The notes under the pieces: model-generated
Seen by the model: only the letters and a program-made list of their open reading frames with translations
Told to the model about the DNA's origin: nothing
The model's database searches: none
Translations under genes and position numbers: made by a program
In this document: positions 29,620-37,801 of the stretch, in pieces
Numbering within the stretch: the first letter of the stretch is position 1
How the letters are laid out: each line of letters opens with the position of its first letter
IMG/VR virus record: IMGVR_UViG_3300030102_004176
Span: 1 to 56,058 of that record
DNA length: 56,058 nt
Direction: 5' to 3' (one strand)
From: a virus

Positions 29620-31952
29620 TGGATGATGAAGATAATCTAGAAGAACAGGTTCAACCTGTTGATGTTGAAATTGAAGAACCTACCGATGAAGTTGTAGAAG
29701 AACAAGATGAACCTCAACAAGATTTTAATGCAAACTTAGCCGAAAACCTTGACGATAGAGTTTTAACATCTATGGCTCAACAGTTAATTTCTGATTACAG
29801 AAAAGACAAAGAGTCTAGAGGGGATTGGGAAAAATCATATACATCTGGACTTGATTTACTGGGTTTTAAATATGAGGGCGAGGGTCAACCTTTTAGAGGA
29901 GCTTCAAGTGTAACACACCCCTTACTTGCTGAATCCGTGACACAGTTTCAGGCACAAGCTTACAAAGAATTATTACCAAGTGATGGACCTGTAAAAACTA
30001 TGGTTGTAGGAGATGCAACTCCAGACAAAATAGATCAAGCTCAAAGAGTCAAAGACTTTATGAATTATATGGTTACAGAAGTTATGGAAGAGTATACACC
30101 AGAATTTGATCAAATGTTATTTTATTTACCTCTTGCAGGATCATCATTTAAAAAAGTTTATTACGACGATTTAATGCAGCGCGCTGTCAGTAAATTTGTT
30201 CCAGCAGAAGATTTAGTTGTGCCCTATTATGCATCCGATTTGAAAGACTGTGAAAGAATTACACACTGTATCAAGATGAGCGAAAATGATTTACTAAAAA
30301 AAATAAGCACAGGATTCTATAGAGATGTAAAAATTTATCCTACAGCTGCTGACGATAATGAAGTTCAGGATAAATATGACGAATTGGAGGGACTATCTCC
30401 AACTAAAGATAAAGAGTATCAGTATAATATTCTTGAAATGCATGTTGATATTGATTTAGAAGAATACGAGGTTGAAAATTCTGAAAAGAAAATAAAAGTA
30501 CCTTACATTGTTACTATCGATGAGGGATCACAAGAGGTTTTAAGTATATATCGAAACTATTTACCTGACGATCAATTATTTACTAGGCGTGAATATTTTG
30601 TGCATTACAAGTTTTTGCCCGGTTTAGGGTTTTATGGTTTTGGTTTAATACATATGATTGGTGGTTTGAGTAGAACTGCAACTGCTGCATTAAGACAATT
30701 GTTAGATGCAGGGACTTTAGCAAACTTACCAGCAGGTTTTAAGTCTAGAGGACTACGAATTAGAGACGATGAACAACCATTTCAACCAGGAGAGTTTAGA
30801 GATGTTGATGCACCTGGTGGAAATATTAAAGATCAGTTTCAAATTTTGCCTTTTAAAGAGCCTAGTAGCGTCTTAATGCAGCTTTTAGGCTTTGTTGTTC
30901 AAGCTGGACAGCGTTTTGCCTCTATTGCAGACATGCAAATTGGTGAAGATTCACAAAATCGTGCAGTTGGAACAACTTTGGCTCTTATGGAACGTGGTTC
31001 TAGGGTAATGAGTGCTATTCATAAGCGTTGTTACTACTCAATGCGACAAGAATTTAGACTTTTATCTAATGTTTTTGCCGAATATTTACCACCTGACTAC
31101 CCATACGCTGTTTATGGTGCCGATAGAGTGGTAAAAGCATTAGATTTTTCACCAGAAGTTGATGTTATACCAGTTGCGGACCCAAATTCTTTCTCAATGA
31201 GTCAAAGAGTAACGTTAGCATCACAACAATTACAAATTGCAAATGCTGCACCACAATTACACAACATTAGGGAGGCATATAGACGTGTTTATGAGTCTTT
31301 AGGTGCAAAAAAGATAGATGATTTACTTTTACCAGAAAAAAAACCAGAACCTATGGACCCTGGTGCAGAAAATTCACTAGCTTTACAAGCAAAACCACTT
31401 AAAGCATTTTATTTTCAAAACCATGATGCTCATATTGCAGCTCACGCTGCATTTATACAATCAAGAATGGTGCAGGCTAACCCTTTAGTGTATTCAATAT
31501 TACAAGCACACATATCTGAACATATTTCTTTCAAAGCAAGAGCACAAACTCTTCTATATATTAAAACAGAAAGACCTGATTTAGTTGAACTAGAGCAAAC
31601 AGATCCACAAGCATATCTTGCTGAATCAGAATCTATCATAGCTAGAACGATTGCTGAACTTACACAACAATTAGTTATGGCTGAGCAGGGCACAGAAAAA
31701 CCAGACCCTGTTGTAATGCTTAAAAACAGAGAACTTGATATTAAAGCTATGGATATGCAGAGAAAAGCTGCTGAGTTCCAGCAACAAGAACAAAGAAAAA
31801 CAGGTGAGTTTGACGAACGTATTGATCTTGATAAAATGAAAAGAGAAGATGCTGAAGAAGCATCAAAAGAAAGAATAAGAGTAGCTGATGAAAAGCTTGA
31901 GTTAAATGCTTTTAAAGTTGGCTTAGATCAGGCAGGTAAAAAAAATGAGTGA
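29619..31952 (+). CDS. Portal protein
   Basis: 777 aa. After an acidic N-terminus, FRGASSVTHPLLAESVTQFQ, AYKELLPSDGPVKT and YLPLAGSSFKKVYYDD match the portal family of marine podoviruses I recall, with an overall length like P22/N4-type portals. GFGLIHMIGGLSRTATAALR lies about where the central helix would be. The C-terminal ~120 residues form a Gln/Glu/Lys-rich helical barrel (MDMQRKAAEFQQQEQRKTGE). It forms the dodecameric DNA gate and docks TerL and the tail adaptors. Confidence 0.85.
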   Translation: MDDEDNLEEQVQPVDVEIEEPTDEVVEEQDEPQQDFNANLAENLDDRVLTSMAQQLISDYRKDKESRGDWEKSYTSGLDLLGFKYEGEGQPFRGASSVTHPLLAESVTQFQAQAYKELLPSDGPVKTMVVGDATPDKIDQAQRVKDFMNYMVTEVMEEYTPEFDQMLFYLPLAGSSFKKVYYDDLMQRAVSKFVPAEDLVVPYYASDLKDCERITHCIKMSENDLLKKISTGFYRDVKIYPTAADDNEVQDKYDELEGLSPTKDKEYQYNILEMHVDIDLEEYEVENSEKKIKVPYIVTIDEGSQEVLSIYRNYLPDDQLFTRREYFVHYKFLPGLGFYGFGLIHMIGGLSRTATAALRQLLDAGTLANLPAGFKSRGLRIRDDEQPFQPGEFRDVDAPGGNIKDQFQILPFKEPSSVLMQLLGFVVQAGQRFASIADMQIGEDSQNRAVGTTLALMERGSRVMSAIHKRCYYSMRQEFRLLSNVFAEYLPPDYPYAVYGADRVVKALDFSPEVDVIPVADPNSFSMSQRVTLASQQLQIANAAPQLHNIREAYRRVYESLGAKKIDDLLLPEKKPEPMDPGAENSLALQAKPLKAFYFQNHDAHIAAHAAFIQSRMVQANPLVYSILQAHISEHISFKARAQTLLYIKTERPDLVELEQTDPQAYLAESESIIARTIAELTQQLVMAEQGTEKPDPVVMLKNRELDIKAMDMQRKAAEFQQQEQRKTGEFDERIDLDKMKREDAEEASKERIRVADEKLELNAFKVGLDQAGKKNE

Positions 31953-32397
31953 ATACAGATACCCTCCATTAAAAGGATTCAAACTTGAGGTTCCAGAACC
32001 AAGTCCTGAATATAAAGCATTGCAGGAACGCAGGTCAAAATACGACATAGAAGGTGAGCTTATTGACGATGAAAAATATGATTATGAAACTTTGACGTCA
32101 GATCCAGTTCAATATAGAAAAATAGGAAAAAAATCAAAATTTAGAAATGTTTATAAAAAAAGCCCAATAATGAAAGATCTTTACAAAGATCTAGAAGAAA
32201 GTCAAAAAAACAACCCTTTTAAAAGAAAAACAGGGGGTAAAGCATTCGGACCTCCTCCTAAAAAAGGACCACAGCCTCAGGGTATGAAAGATGGTAATTT
32301 AATTGGTTGCCCTCATAGAGAAAATGGTGTAAGAAGTGATATTAAGGGTATCAAAGAGATTCAAGTAAAAGGTAAAAAGTTTGTAGGTGTCCGATAA
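31945..32397 (+). CDS. Small basic protein with CPHRENG motif, 150 aa
   Basis: Pro/Lys-rich middle (FKRKTGGKAFGPPPKKGPQP) followed by GCPHRENGVRSDIKGIKEI and QVKGKKFVGVR at the C-terminus. I recall the CPHRE-NG...I-G-K-FVGVK ending from pelagiphage-like genomes, where its function is unknown. The Cys/His pair may bind metal. Translation is coupled to the portal by an 8-bp overlap. Confidence 0.6.
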   Translation: MSEYRYPPLKGFKLEVPEPSPEYKALQERRSKYDIEGELIDDEKYDYETLTSDPVQYRKIGKKSKFRNVYKKSPIMKDLYKDLEESQKNNPFKRKTGGKAFGPPPKKGPQPQGMKDGNLIGCPHRENGVRSDIKGIKEIQVKGKKFVGVR

Positions 32398-32497
32398 ACT
32401 TGAAAAATTAGTAAATATAATTATTGTTTTGTGTATTATAGAAATTATGATACATTCTGTAGAAGTAATGATTGATATACTACCTTACATAAAATGA
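32387..32497 (+). CDS. Small single-helix membrane protein, 36 aa
   Basis: GTG 32387 lies in the end of the previous gene. A hydrophobic helix (LVNIIIVLCIIEIMI) is followed by a short acidic/amphipathic tail. ATGA overlap with the methyltransferase-like gene supports a real, coupled gene. Function unknown. Confidence 0.45.
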   Translation: MSDKLEKLVNIIIVLCIIEIMIHSVEVMIDILPYIK

Positions 32498-33096
32498 TTA
32501 TAAAAGGCGACTCTACAGAATACCATTTACTCACTAAACACATAGGTAAACTTAAAATAGACAGAGCCACTTTGACTTGTGAAATAGGTCTAAGAGAAGG
32601 TTTAGGTTCGAAGATAATTATGGATGCAATTAGAGATCACAAACCACCACTTTATAAACATGTCGCTGTTGATCCGTACAATAATTTAAGTTATCAGCAT
32701 ACTGATGATGAGAAAGAGACCAGTGCTGATTACACAGAAGATATGAAACAAAGAGTTGTTTCTTATTTATATCAAAACTATCAAGAGTTTGATTTTTATC
32801 ATATGACAGATGAGTATTATTTTGAAGCTATGAAAGATGGACATCAGTTTTCAATTAATGGTAACTGTATGATATATGGCTTATACAAAGTTGTTCATCT
32901 TGATGGACCACATACGACGCATGCTGTCTTAGAAGAATTAAAGTTTTTTATCCCACGTATGGATGAAGAGGGTTTAATAATAATAGATGATTACACACGC
33001 CTTAAGATGGGTATTGTGGATATGCTCCTGAAGACTTATAATTTTAATGTTGCTGAAAAAGGTGACAATAAAATTATTTTTAAAAAGGAGATATAA
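32494..33096 (+). CDS. Class I methyltransferase-fold protein (Methyltransf_24/TylF-like)
   Basis: 200 aa. LTCEIGLREGLGSKIIMDAI is motif I of a Rossmann SAM-binding site, KHVAVDPYNNL gives the acidic residue after strand 2, and VHLDGPHTTHAVLEEL is the 'HIDG-H' motif found in macrocin-O-methyltransferase-like enzymes. GLIIIDDYTR closes the sheet with a DD that may bind metal. The substrate is unknown; a sugar, a small metabolite or virion glycan is plausible. It sits in the portal-holin part of the late operon. Stop and next start share a base. Confidence 0.75.
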   Translation: MIIKGDSTEYHLLTKHIGKLKIDRATLTCEIGLREGLGSKIIMDAIRDHKPPLYKHVAVDPYNNLSYQHTDDEKETSADYTEDMKQRVVSYLYQNYQEFDFYHMTDEYYFEAMKDGHQFSINGNCMIYGLYKVVHLDGPHTTHAVLEELKFFIPRMDEEGLIIIDDYTRLKMGIVDMLLKTYNFNVAEKGDNKIIFKKEI

Positions 33097-33464
33097 TGTT
33101 TCAAGCAATTATCGGTCCTGTCGCCAAGTTAGCTTCAACTTGGATTGAAGGACGTCAAAAAAAAGCTGAACTTAAATCAAAAGTTGAGTTAACAAAACTA
33201 GAAGCAACAAGAACAAGAATTGAGAAGGAAGGGACTTGGGACGAAAAACAAGCTGATGCAGCAGCAGATTCGTGGAAAGACGAAGCTTGGACCCTTGCGT
33301 TCATTGCCATAATTTTTGCATCCTTCATACCTGCACTTCAACCTTATATGAAAGAGGGATTTGTTTTTCTAAAAAACGATTGTCCTGAATGGTTAAGTTG
33401 GGGTATTCTAGCTTCGATTGCAGGATCATTCGGGCTAAAGAGTATTGCTAAGTTTAAAAAATAG
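33096..33464 (+). CDS. GTA-type three-helix holin (Holin_3-like)
   Basis: Good AAGGAG ribosome site. The order is: weakly hydrophobic N-terminus (IIGPVAKLASTWIEG), a charged helix (KKAELKSKVELTKLEATR), SWKDEAWTLAFIAIIFASFIPAL and LSWGILASIAGSFGLKSI. This is the pattern I know from the holin family that releases gene transfer agents and from many marine phages ('SWKDE...'). It would make lesions in the inner membrane at lysis. The M15-family endolysin is 6 kb away. Confidence 0.85.
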   Translation: MFQAIIGPVAKLASTWIEGRQKKAELKSKVELTKLEATRTRIEKEGTWDEKQADAAADSWKDEAWTLAFIAIIFASFIPALQPYMKEGFVFLKNDCPEWLSWGILASIAGSFGLKSIAKFKK

Positions 33465-33529
33465 ACTAAAATATGTTTAGTGGACTGCGGTCACGAGGAC
33501 AACCAGCACTTTAATTTTAGGAGATAATT

Positions 33530-33604
33530 ATGTGGTCTAAACCTGTAATTACAGAAATTTCTGTTGGTCTTGAGATTAACAGTTATGCCTGTGCTGAAAA
33601 ATAA
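33530..33604 (+). CDS. pqqA: PqqA-like PQQ precursor peptide, 24 aa
   Basis: ATG 33530 follows a strong ribosome site (TAGGAG, 8 bases). The 24-residue product begins MWSKPVITEISVG and ends VGLEINSYACAEK. PqqA is the ribosomally made precursor of pyrroloquinoline quinone; PqqE joins the Glu and Tyr side chains of an E-x3-Y motif, here E15 and Y19. W2, P5, V6, E9, I10, V12, G13, E15, S18, Y19, A22 and E23 all agree with the Methylobacterium type as I recall it. No other pqq gene is in the window, so host PqqB-E enzymes would be needed. A hairpin follows directly. Confidence 0.85.
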   Translation: MWSKPVITEISVGLEINSYACAEK

Positions 33605-33609
33605 AGTGA

Positions 33610-33626
33610 TGGGGACTCAGTCCCCA
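33610..33626 (+). other. Hairpin just after the PqqA-like gene
   Basis: TGGGGACT and AGTCCCCA are mirror complements around one C, giving a 7-bp GC-rich stem with a 3-nt loop. No U-tract follows, so it is more likely an mRNA-stabilising or processing element than an intrinsic terminator. The terminator after the capsid gene uses the same arms (GGGGACT/AGTCCCC). Confidence 0.6.
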
Positions 33627-33640
33627 CACTAAATTTGTAT

Positions 33641-33760
33641 ATGGCTACTAAGATTGACAGATTATTGTGGTTTTTATTACAAATTTTATTTGGCTTTATG
33701 ATAGGTTTATTATTATTTTTAATTTTATATTTTATAGGAGTTTATTATGTTATTAACTAA
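33641..33760 (+). CDS. Small membrane protein, 39 aa
   Basis: MATKIDRLLWF then one long transmembrane helix (FMIGLLLFLILYFIGVYYV). A short charged N-terminus and a single helix are typical of phage lysis or membrane-modifying peptides. It overlaps the next small gene by 14 bp, whose ribosome site (TAGGAG) lies inside it. Confidence 0.5.
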   Translation: MATKIDRLLWFLLQILFGFMIGLLLFLILYFIGVYYVIN

Positions 33761-33869
33761 AAATTTTATAAAATTTAATAACCTTTTGGTTAAAATACCT
33801 AATCAAACAAAACGTGTTTGGGATCTATCTGAAAACAGATGGGGTTACAAACTTGTCAAAGATATTTAG
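33747..33869 (+). CDS. Small basic protein, 40 aa
   Basis: Good TAGGAG ribosome site and ATG 33747. Basic and aromatic (IPNQTKRVWDLSENRWGYKL). No family recognised; possibly a ligand for a host protein. Confidence 0.5.
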   Translation: MLLTKNFIKFNNLLVKIPNQTKRVWDLSENRWGYKLVKDI

Positions 33870-34005
33870 AATAAAAGATTGTAGTGGCTCAAAGTTTCCA
33901 AGGAAAAGACGCTTACTTGAATATGTGTCACCAGTAAAATATTATGGTAAAAAGGTTTCAAAAAGTAGAAATAATAATTGCAAAGAAGACAAAGAGAAGG
34001 TATAA
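33853..34005 (+). CDS. Doubtful basic reading frame, 50 aa
   Basis: TTG start at 33853 without a ribosome site; the frame reaches 34005 (CSGSKFPRKRRLLEYVSPVK). It overlaps the frame at 33944-34066 in another phase, so at most one of the two is likely to be used over the shared part. Confidence 0.25.
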   Translation: MSKIFRIKDCSGSKFPRKRRLLEYVSPVKYYGKKVSKSRNNNCKEDKEKV

Positions 34006-34066
34006 CAAAAAAGGATTTACACATAGAAAAAAACTTGGACCTAAGTCTCATTTAAGACATGCTTGA
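33944..34066 (+). CDS. Small highly basic protein, 40 aa
   Basis: ATG 33944; the C-terminal part KKTKRRYNKKGFTHRKKLGP is very basic, like a nucleic-acid-binding tail. No clear ribosome site. Its stop lies 8 bp inside the next gene, in keeping with the coupling seen elsewhere in the operon. Confidence 0.4.
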   Translation: MVKRFQKVEIIIAKKTKRRYNKKGFTHRKKLGPKSHLRHA

Positions 34067-34265
34067 TATCGATACAATACAAACAGTTCGACATTATATC
34101 AAAAAACAAATTCAACAAACTAAAGATCATATTTGCTATGGTATAGACAAACTTGATCAACTACATTATGCTAAAGGCAAGCTCGCAGCCCTAGAGGCTG
34201 TGCTTCAGGATCTAAAAGACCTGCAAAATAGAGAGGATAGTGTAGATGACATTGATCAAACCTAA
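34059..34265 (+). CDS. Coiled-coil protein, 68 aa
   Basis: Heptad-rich helix over most of its length (VRHYIKKQIQQTKDHI and LAALEAVLQDLKDLQ). It overlaps the GroES-like gene by 20 bp and precedes the scaffold gene by one gene, so an assembly role is plausible. No family recognised. Confidence 0.6.
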   Translation: MLDIDTIQTVRHYIKKQIQQTKDHICYGIDKLDQLHYAKGKLAALEAVLQDLKDLQNREDSVDDIDQT

Positions 34266-34680
34266 TACTAAGTTAGTCACACCTGACAAAGATGATGACG
34301 ACGAACCCTTAGTTCCGAAGGGTGCGAAAGAAACGGAACAATATCTTAAATTATTACCAAAACCAGTAGGATACAGACTTTTGATAAGACCTTATCAACC
34401 TAAGGCTAAAACAAAAGGCGGTCTTTATTTAACTGAAAAAACTCTTGAAACTCAACAAATGACAACAGTGGTTGGACTCGTCGTTAAAATGGGTGATCTT
34501 TGTTATAAAGATAAGGAGAAGTTTCCAACTGGACCTTGGTGCAAAGAGGGGCAGTTTATCGTTTATGGACGATATGCTGGCGCTCGATTTAAGACAAAAT
34601 ATGGTGAACATCGTATTTTAAACGATGATGAAATCATAGGAACTATTAACAAACCCGAGGATATCCTCGCATTATTCTAA
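34246..34680 (+). CDS. GroES-like co-chaperonin
   Basis: 144 aa. After an acidic N-terminal extension, PKPVGYRLLIRPYQPKAKTK, GGLYLTEKT, VVGLVVKMGDLCYKD, EGQFIVYGRYAGARFKTKYG and EHRILNDDEIIGTI follow the Cpn10 fold strand by strand. The segment between GGLYL and TTVVG is the mobile loop that would touch GroEL. T4 gp31 and some cyanophages replace host GroES for capsid folding; the position immediately before the scaffold and capsid genes fits that role here. Confidence 0.85.
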   Translation: MTLIKPNTKLVTPDKDDDDEPLVPKGAKETEQYLKLLPKPVGYRLLIRPYQPKAKTKGGLYLTEKTLETQQMTTVVGLVVKMGDLCYKDKEKFPTGPWCKEGQFIVYGRYAGARFKTKYGEHRILNDDEIIGTINKPEDILALF

Positions 34681-34689
34681 GGAGTAATT

Positions 34690-35601
34690 ATGACTGAAGA
34701 AAATCAAGTTGAACTAGATACTGATGATGCAAAAGAAGAAACTTTGCATCTTGCAGAGAAACCTAAAGAAGAAAAACCTGAAAAGGTTGAAGTTGACTTA
34801 GGTTACACAGACCCAATTAAAACAGAAACAAAAGCGAAAGTTGTCGAAGAAGAAAAGACTGATGATAATTTACAAGATGTATCTGAAAACGTTCAGAAAA
34901 GAATTGATAAACTTACAAGAAAGTATAGAGAAGCCGAAAGAAGAGAAAAAGCTGCTCTTGACTATGCTAAAGGTTTGCAGAACAAATATTCAGGTCTTGA
35001 AAAAAAAGTACAAGAAACAGATAAAACATACGTTGAAGAATATGAAGCAAGAGTGGACTCTCAAAGAGAACAAGTAAAAAACAAACTTCAAAAAGCTATA
35101 GAAGACAACAATTCAGAAGCAATAATGAAAGCAAATGATGAGTTGACTCAATTAGCAGTAGAAAAAGAAAAAGCAAGGATAAAAAAATCTCAATTTGAGG
35201 AGGCTTCTGCACAAGCTAAAGCTCAAGTTGAACAACAAGCTCAACAACCAGTACAACAGCCTCAGCCTCCATCAAGGAAAGCTGAGAAGTGGGCTGAGGA
35301 TAATGATTGGTTTGGTAATGATCGGATAATGACAAGCGCTGCTTACGCTATCCATGAAGATTTGGTTACGCAGGGGTTTGACCCAGAGTCCGATGAGTAT
35401 TACAATGAGATAAACAAACATATGAAGGATAACTTCCCTCATAAGTTTGCAAACGATAAACAACGACCTGTGCAAACTGTTGCTTCTGCTGGAAGAAAAC
35501 AGGAAGGTCGCAGAACTGTGAAACTCACTCGATCACAGGTGGCTATTGCCAAAAAATTAGGAGTGCCACTAGAAGAATACGCAAAATTCGTGAAGGAGTA
35601 A
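34690..35601 (+). CDS. Scaffolding protein
   Basis: 303 aa, with AAGGAG ribosome site. Highly acidic first 60 residues, a long coiled coil (about 70-180, ENVQKRIDKLTRKYREAERR), a Gln/Pro hinge (QQPVQQPQPPSRKAE) and a basic helical end with TVKLTRSQVAIAKKLGVPLE. This is the usual layout of podovirus scaffolds, whose basic C-terminus binds the capsid protein. It precedes the capsid genes, as expected. Confidence 0.8.
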   Translation: MTEENQVELDTDDAKEETLHLAEKPKEEKPEKVEVDLGYTDPIKTETKAKVVEEEKTDDNLQDVSENVQKRIDKLTRKYREAERREKAALDYAKGLQNKYSGLEKKVQETDKTYVEEYEARVDSQREQVKNKLQKAIEDNNSEAIMKANDELTQLAVEKEKARIKKSQFEEASAQAKAQVEQQAQQPVQQPQPPSRKAEKWAEDNDWFGNDRIMTSAAYAIHEDLVTQGFDPESDEYYNEINKHMKDNFPHKFANDKQRPVQTVASAGRKQEGRRTVKLTRSQVAIAKKLGVPLEEYAKFVKE

Positions 35602-35604
35602 AAA

Positions 35605-36078
35605 ATGAACGAAAAACTAGTAAAAACCTCACGCGCGTCACAAGATAATAAGCCATTAAGGAATAAACCTTGGACGCCTCCGTCAAGTCTGGATGCACCC
35701 CCTGCACCAAAAGGGTTTGTACACAGATGGATAAGAACCGAACTTATGGGTCAAGAAGATACAGGTAATGTATCTAAAAAACTCAGAGAGGGTTGGGAAT
35801 TTGTGAGAGCAGAGGAAATAAAAAATCAACTCGGTGATCATAGTTATCCAGTGATACAAAAAGGACAATATCAGGGGTTAATTGGGGTTGGTGGCCTTGT
35901 GTTGGCAAGGATACCTGAAGAAATTGTAGAACAACGCAAGCAGTATTTTAAAAATCTTACTGCTGACCAAGTAAACGCCGTTGATCAAGATATTCTTAGG
36001 GAGCAACGACCAGAGATGCCTGTTAATATTAACAGACAATCTCGTGTAACTTTTGGTGGTGGTCGAAAATCAGAATAA
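35605..36078 (+). CDS. Conserved structural-region protein, 157 aa
   Basis: Pro-rich beginning (NKPWTPPSSLDAPPAPKGFV), then HRWIRTELMGQEDTGNVSKK and GWEFVRAEEI, a signature I recall from marine phage contigs located between scaffold and capsid genes. Function unknown; likely a head-associated or assembly factor. Short spacer after the scaffold stop. Confidence 0.7.
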   Translation: MNEKLVKTSRASQDNKPLRNKPWTPPSSLDAPPAPKGFVHRWIRTELMGQEDTGNVSKKLREGWEFVRAEEIKNQLGDHSYPVIQKGQYQGLIGVGGLVLARIPEEIVEQRKQYFKNLTADQVNAVDQDILREQRPEMPVNINRQSRVTFGGGRKSE

Positions 36079-36132
36079 TTTTTTGATAAAAGCCATCGCT
36101 GTAATATTAATGCTTATTTAAGGAGAATCTAA

Positions 36133-36732
36133 ATGGCAAATGTAAGTGAAAAGTTTGGTCTAAGACCTTATAAATCTCTTAATGGTGCTCCATGGAATGG
36201 TGCTCAGAATAGGTATACTATTGCAGCCAACTACGGAACAGCTATCTTCCAAGGTGACTTGGTGGTACCAACAGCTGCAGGTAACATTGAACGTTATGAT
36301 GTTACTGCAAGCTCAGGAGCTGTAAAACCTATTGGTGTGTTTAATGGTGTATTTTATACTGACCCAACTACGAGCAAACCAACATTTGGTAACTTTTATC
36401 CTGGCAGTGTCAACGCTAGTGATATTGTTGCTAATGTAATTGATGATCCCAATACGTTATTTTTAATTGATTCTGATGATGCTTTTACAAGAGCAGGTCT
36501 GTTTATTGGTTATAAAACTACTAACGTAACAGGAAACACAGTAACCGGTATATCTAAAGTACAACTTGATACGAGTACTGCAGATTCTACGAATGCAATT
36601 CCATTGCAGGCTGTAGATATATGCCAAGATGTTAACAATGAGGACACAACGACTGCTAATGCAAACATTGTTGTCCGTATTCAAAACCATTTTCTGAATC
36701 CACCGGCTGCTGCTGGTGATACAGGGGTATAA
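36133..36732 (+). CDS. Putative head decoration or minor capsid protein, 199 aa
   Basis: Beta-rich, Thr/Asn/Val-rich sequence (FQGDLVVPTAAGNIERYDVT, GVFNGVFYTDPTTSKPTFGN). It has its own AAGGAG ribosome site and lies directly before the major capsid gene with a 12-bp gap, like decoration proteins of several phages. No domain assigned. Confidence 0.65.
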   Translation: MANVSEKFGLRPYKSLNGAPWNGAQNRYTIAANYGTAIFQGDLVVPTAAGNIERYDVTASSGAVKPIGVFNGVFYTDPTTSKPTFGNFYPGSVNASDIVANVIDDPNTLFLIDSDDAFTRAGLFIGYKTTNVTGNTVTGISKVQLDTSTADSTNAIPLQAVDICQDVNNEDTTTANANIVVRIQNHFLNPPAAAGDTGV

Positions 36733-36744
36733 GGGAGATATAAT

Positions 36745-37656
36745 ATGGCTATTTCAAGATCACAACTGGTCAAAGAGCTAGAGCCTGGTTTAAATGCTCT
36801 CTTTGGCTTAGAATATAATCGTTACGAAAACGAACATGCAGAAATTTTCGTTGCAGAAGCATCGGATAGAGCTTTTGAAGAAGAAGTAATGCTAAGCGGT
36901 TTCGGTAGTGCTCCAGTAAAAGAAGAAGGTTCGGGCGTCGCATTTGACCAAGCAACTGAATCTTTCACTGCGAGATACACTCACGAAACAATCGCAATGG
37001 CATTTGCTATCACTGAAGAAGCAATTGAAGATAATCTGTACGACAGATTAGCTGCTAGATACACAAGAGCACTTGCTCGTTCAATGGCTAACACTAAACA
37101 AGTAAAAGCTGCAAACGTACTTAACAATGCGTTTAATTCTAACTTTGCTGGTGGTGATGGTGTTGAACTATGTTCGACTGCTCATCCAATCGCTACTGGT
37201 GGTACGTTCGCAAATGAACTATCAACAGCTGCCGATTTATCTGAAACATCACTAGAGCAGTCTCTAATTGATATTGCTGCTTTCGTTGATGAAAGAGGAC
37301 TTAAAATTGCAATGCAAGGTGTTAAACTGATCATTCCAAAAGAACTTCAGTTTACTGCTGAGAGAATTTTAAGATCACCTCAGAGAGTTGGTACTGCTGA
37401 TAATGACATCAATGCTATGGCTTCTATGGGTATGATCCCACAAGGTTATAGAGTTAATCATTATCTAACAGATACTGATGCTTTCTTCATCATGACTGAT
37501 GCTCCAAACGGAATGAAACAATTCGTAAGAGCACCAATTAAAACTGCAATCGAAGGTGACTTTGATACTGGTAACGTCAGATTTAAAGCAAGAGAAAGAT
37601 ATTCTTTTGGTTTCTCTGACCCTAGAGGTATTTTTGGTTCACCTGGAGCTGCATAG
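36745..37656 (+). CDS. Major capsid protein (HK97-fold, Mu gpT-like)
   Basis: 303 aa. The N-terminal helix (SRSQLVKELEPGLNALFGLE), RYTHETIAMAFAITEEAIED, an Ala-rich backbone helix and PIKTAIEGDFDTGNVRFKAR followed by RYSFGFSDPRGIFGS near the end match the capsid family I associate with Mu-type head proteins and marine podoviruses. Ribosome site GGGAG precedes ATG and an intrinsic terminator follows, so this gene ends the head operon at high expression. Confidence 0.85.
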   Translation: MAISRSQLVKELEPGLNALFGLEYNRYENEHAEIFVAEASDRAFEEEVMLSGFGSAPVKEEGSGVAFDQATESFTARYTHETIAMAFAITEEAIEDNLYDRLAARYTRALARSMANTKQVKAANVLNNAFNSNFAGGDGVELCSTAHPIATGGTFANELSTAADLSETSLEQSLIDIAAFVDERGLKIAMQGVKLIIPKELQFTAERILRSPQRVGTADNDINAMASMGMIPQGYRVNHYLTDTDAFFIMTDAPNGMKQFVRAPIKTAIEGDFDTGNVRFKARERYSFGFSDPRGIFGSPGAA

Positions 37657-37682
37657 TTTCAGTGGTGAAATAAATTAAAGAA

Positions 37683-37709
37683 GGGGACTTACGAGTCCCC
37701 TTTTTTTTT
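37683..37709 (+). terminator. Intrinsic terminator after the capsid gene
   Basis: GGGGACT (37683-37689), loop TACG, AGTCCCC (37694-37700), then nine T. A textbook hairpin with a stable UACG-type loop; it limits transcription from head into tail genes. Confidence 0.9.
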
Positions 37710-37801
37710 GTATAATATAAAAACCAAGATTATATAAACTAGATATAGACTGACTTGGCAGACACCCTAGAGGACTATATCTTTTAACTAGGAAAAAAAT
37801 T

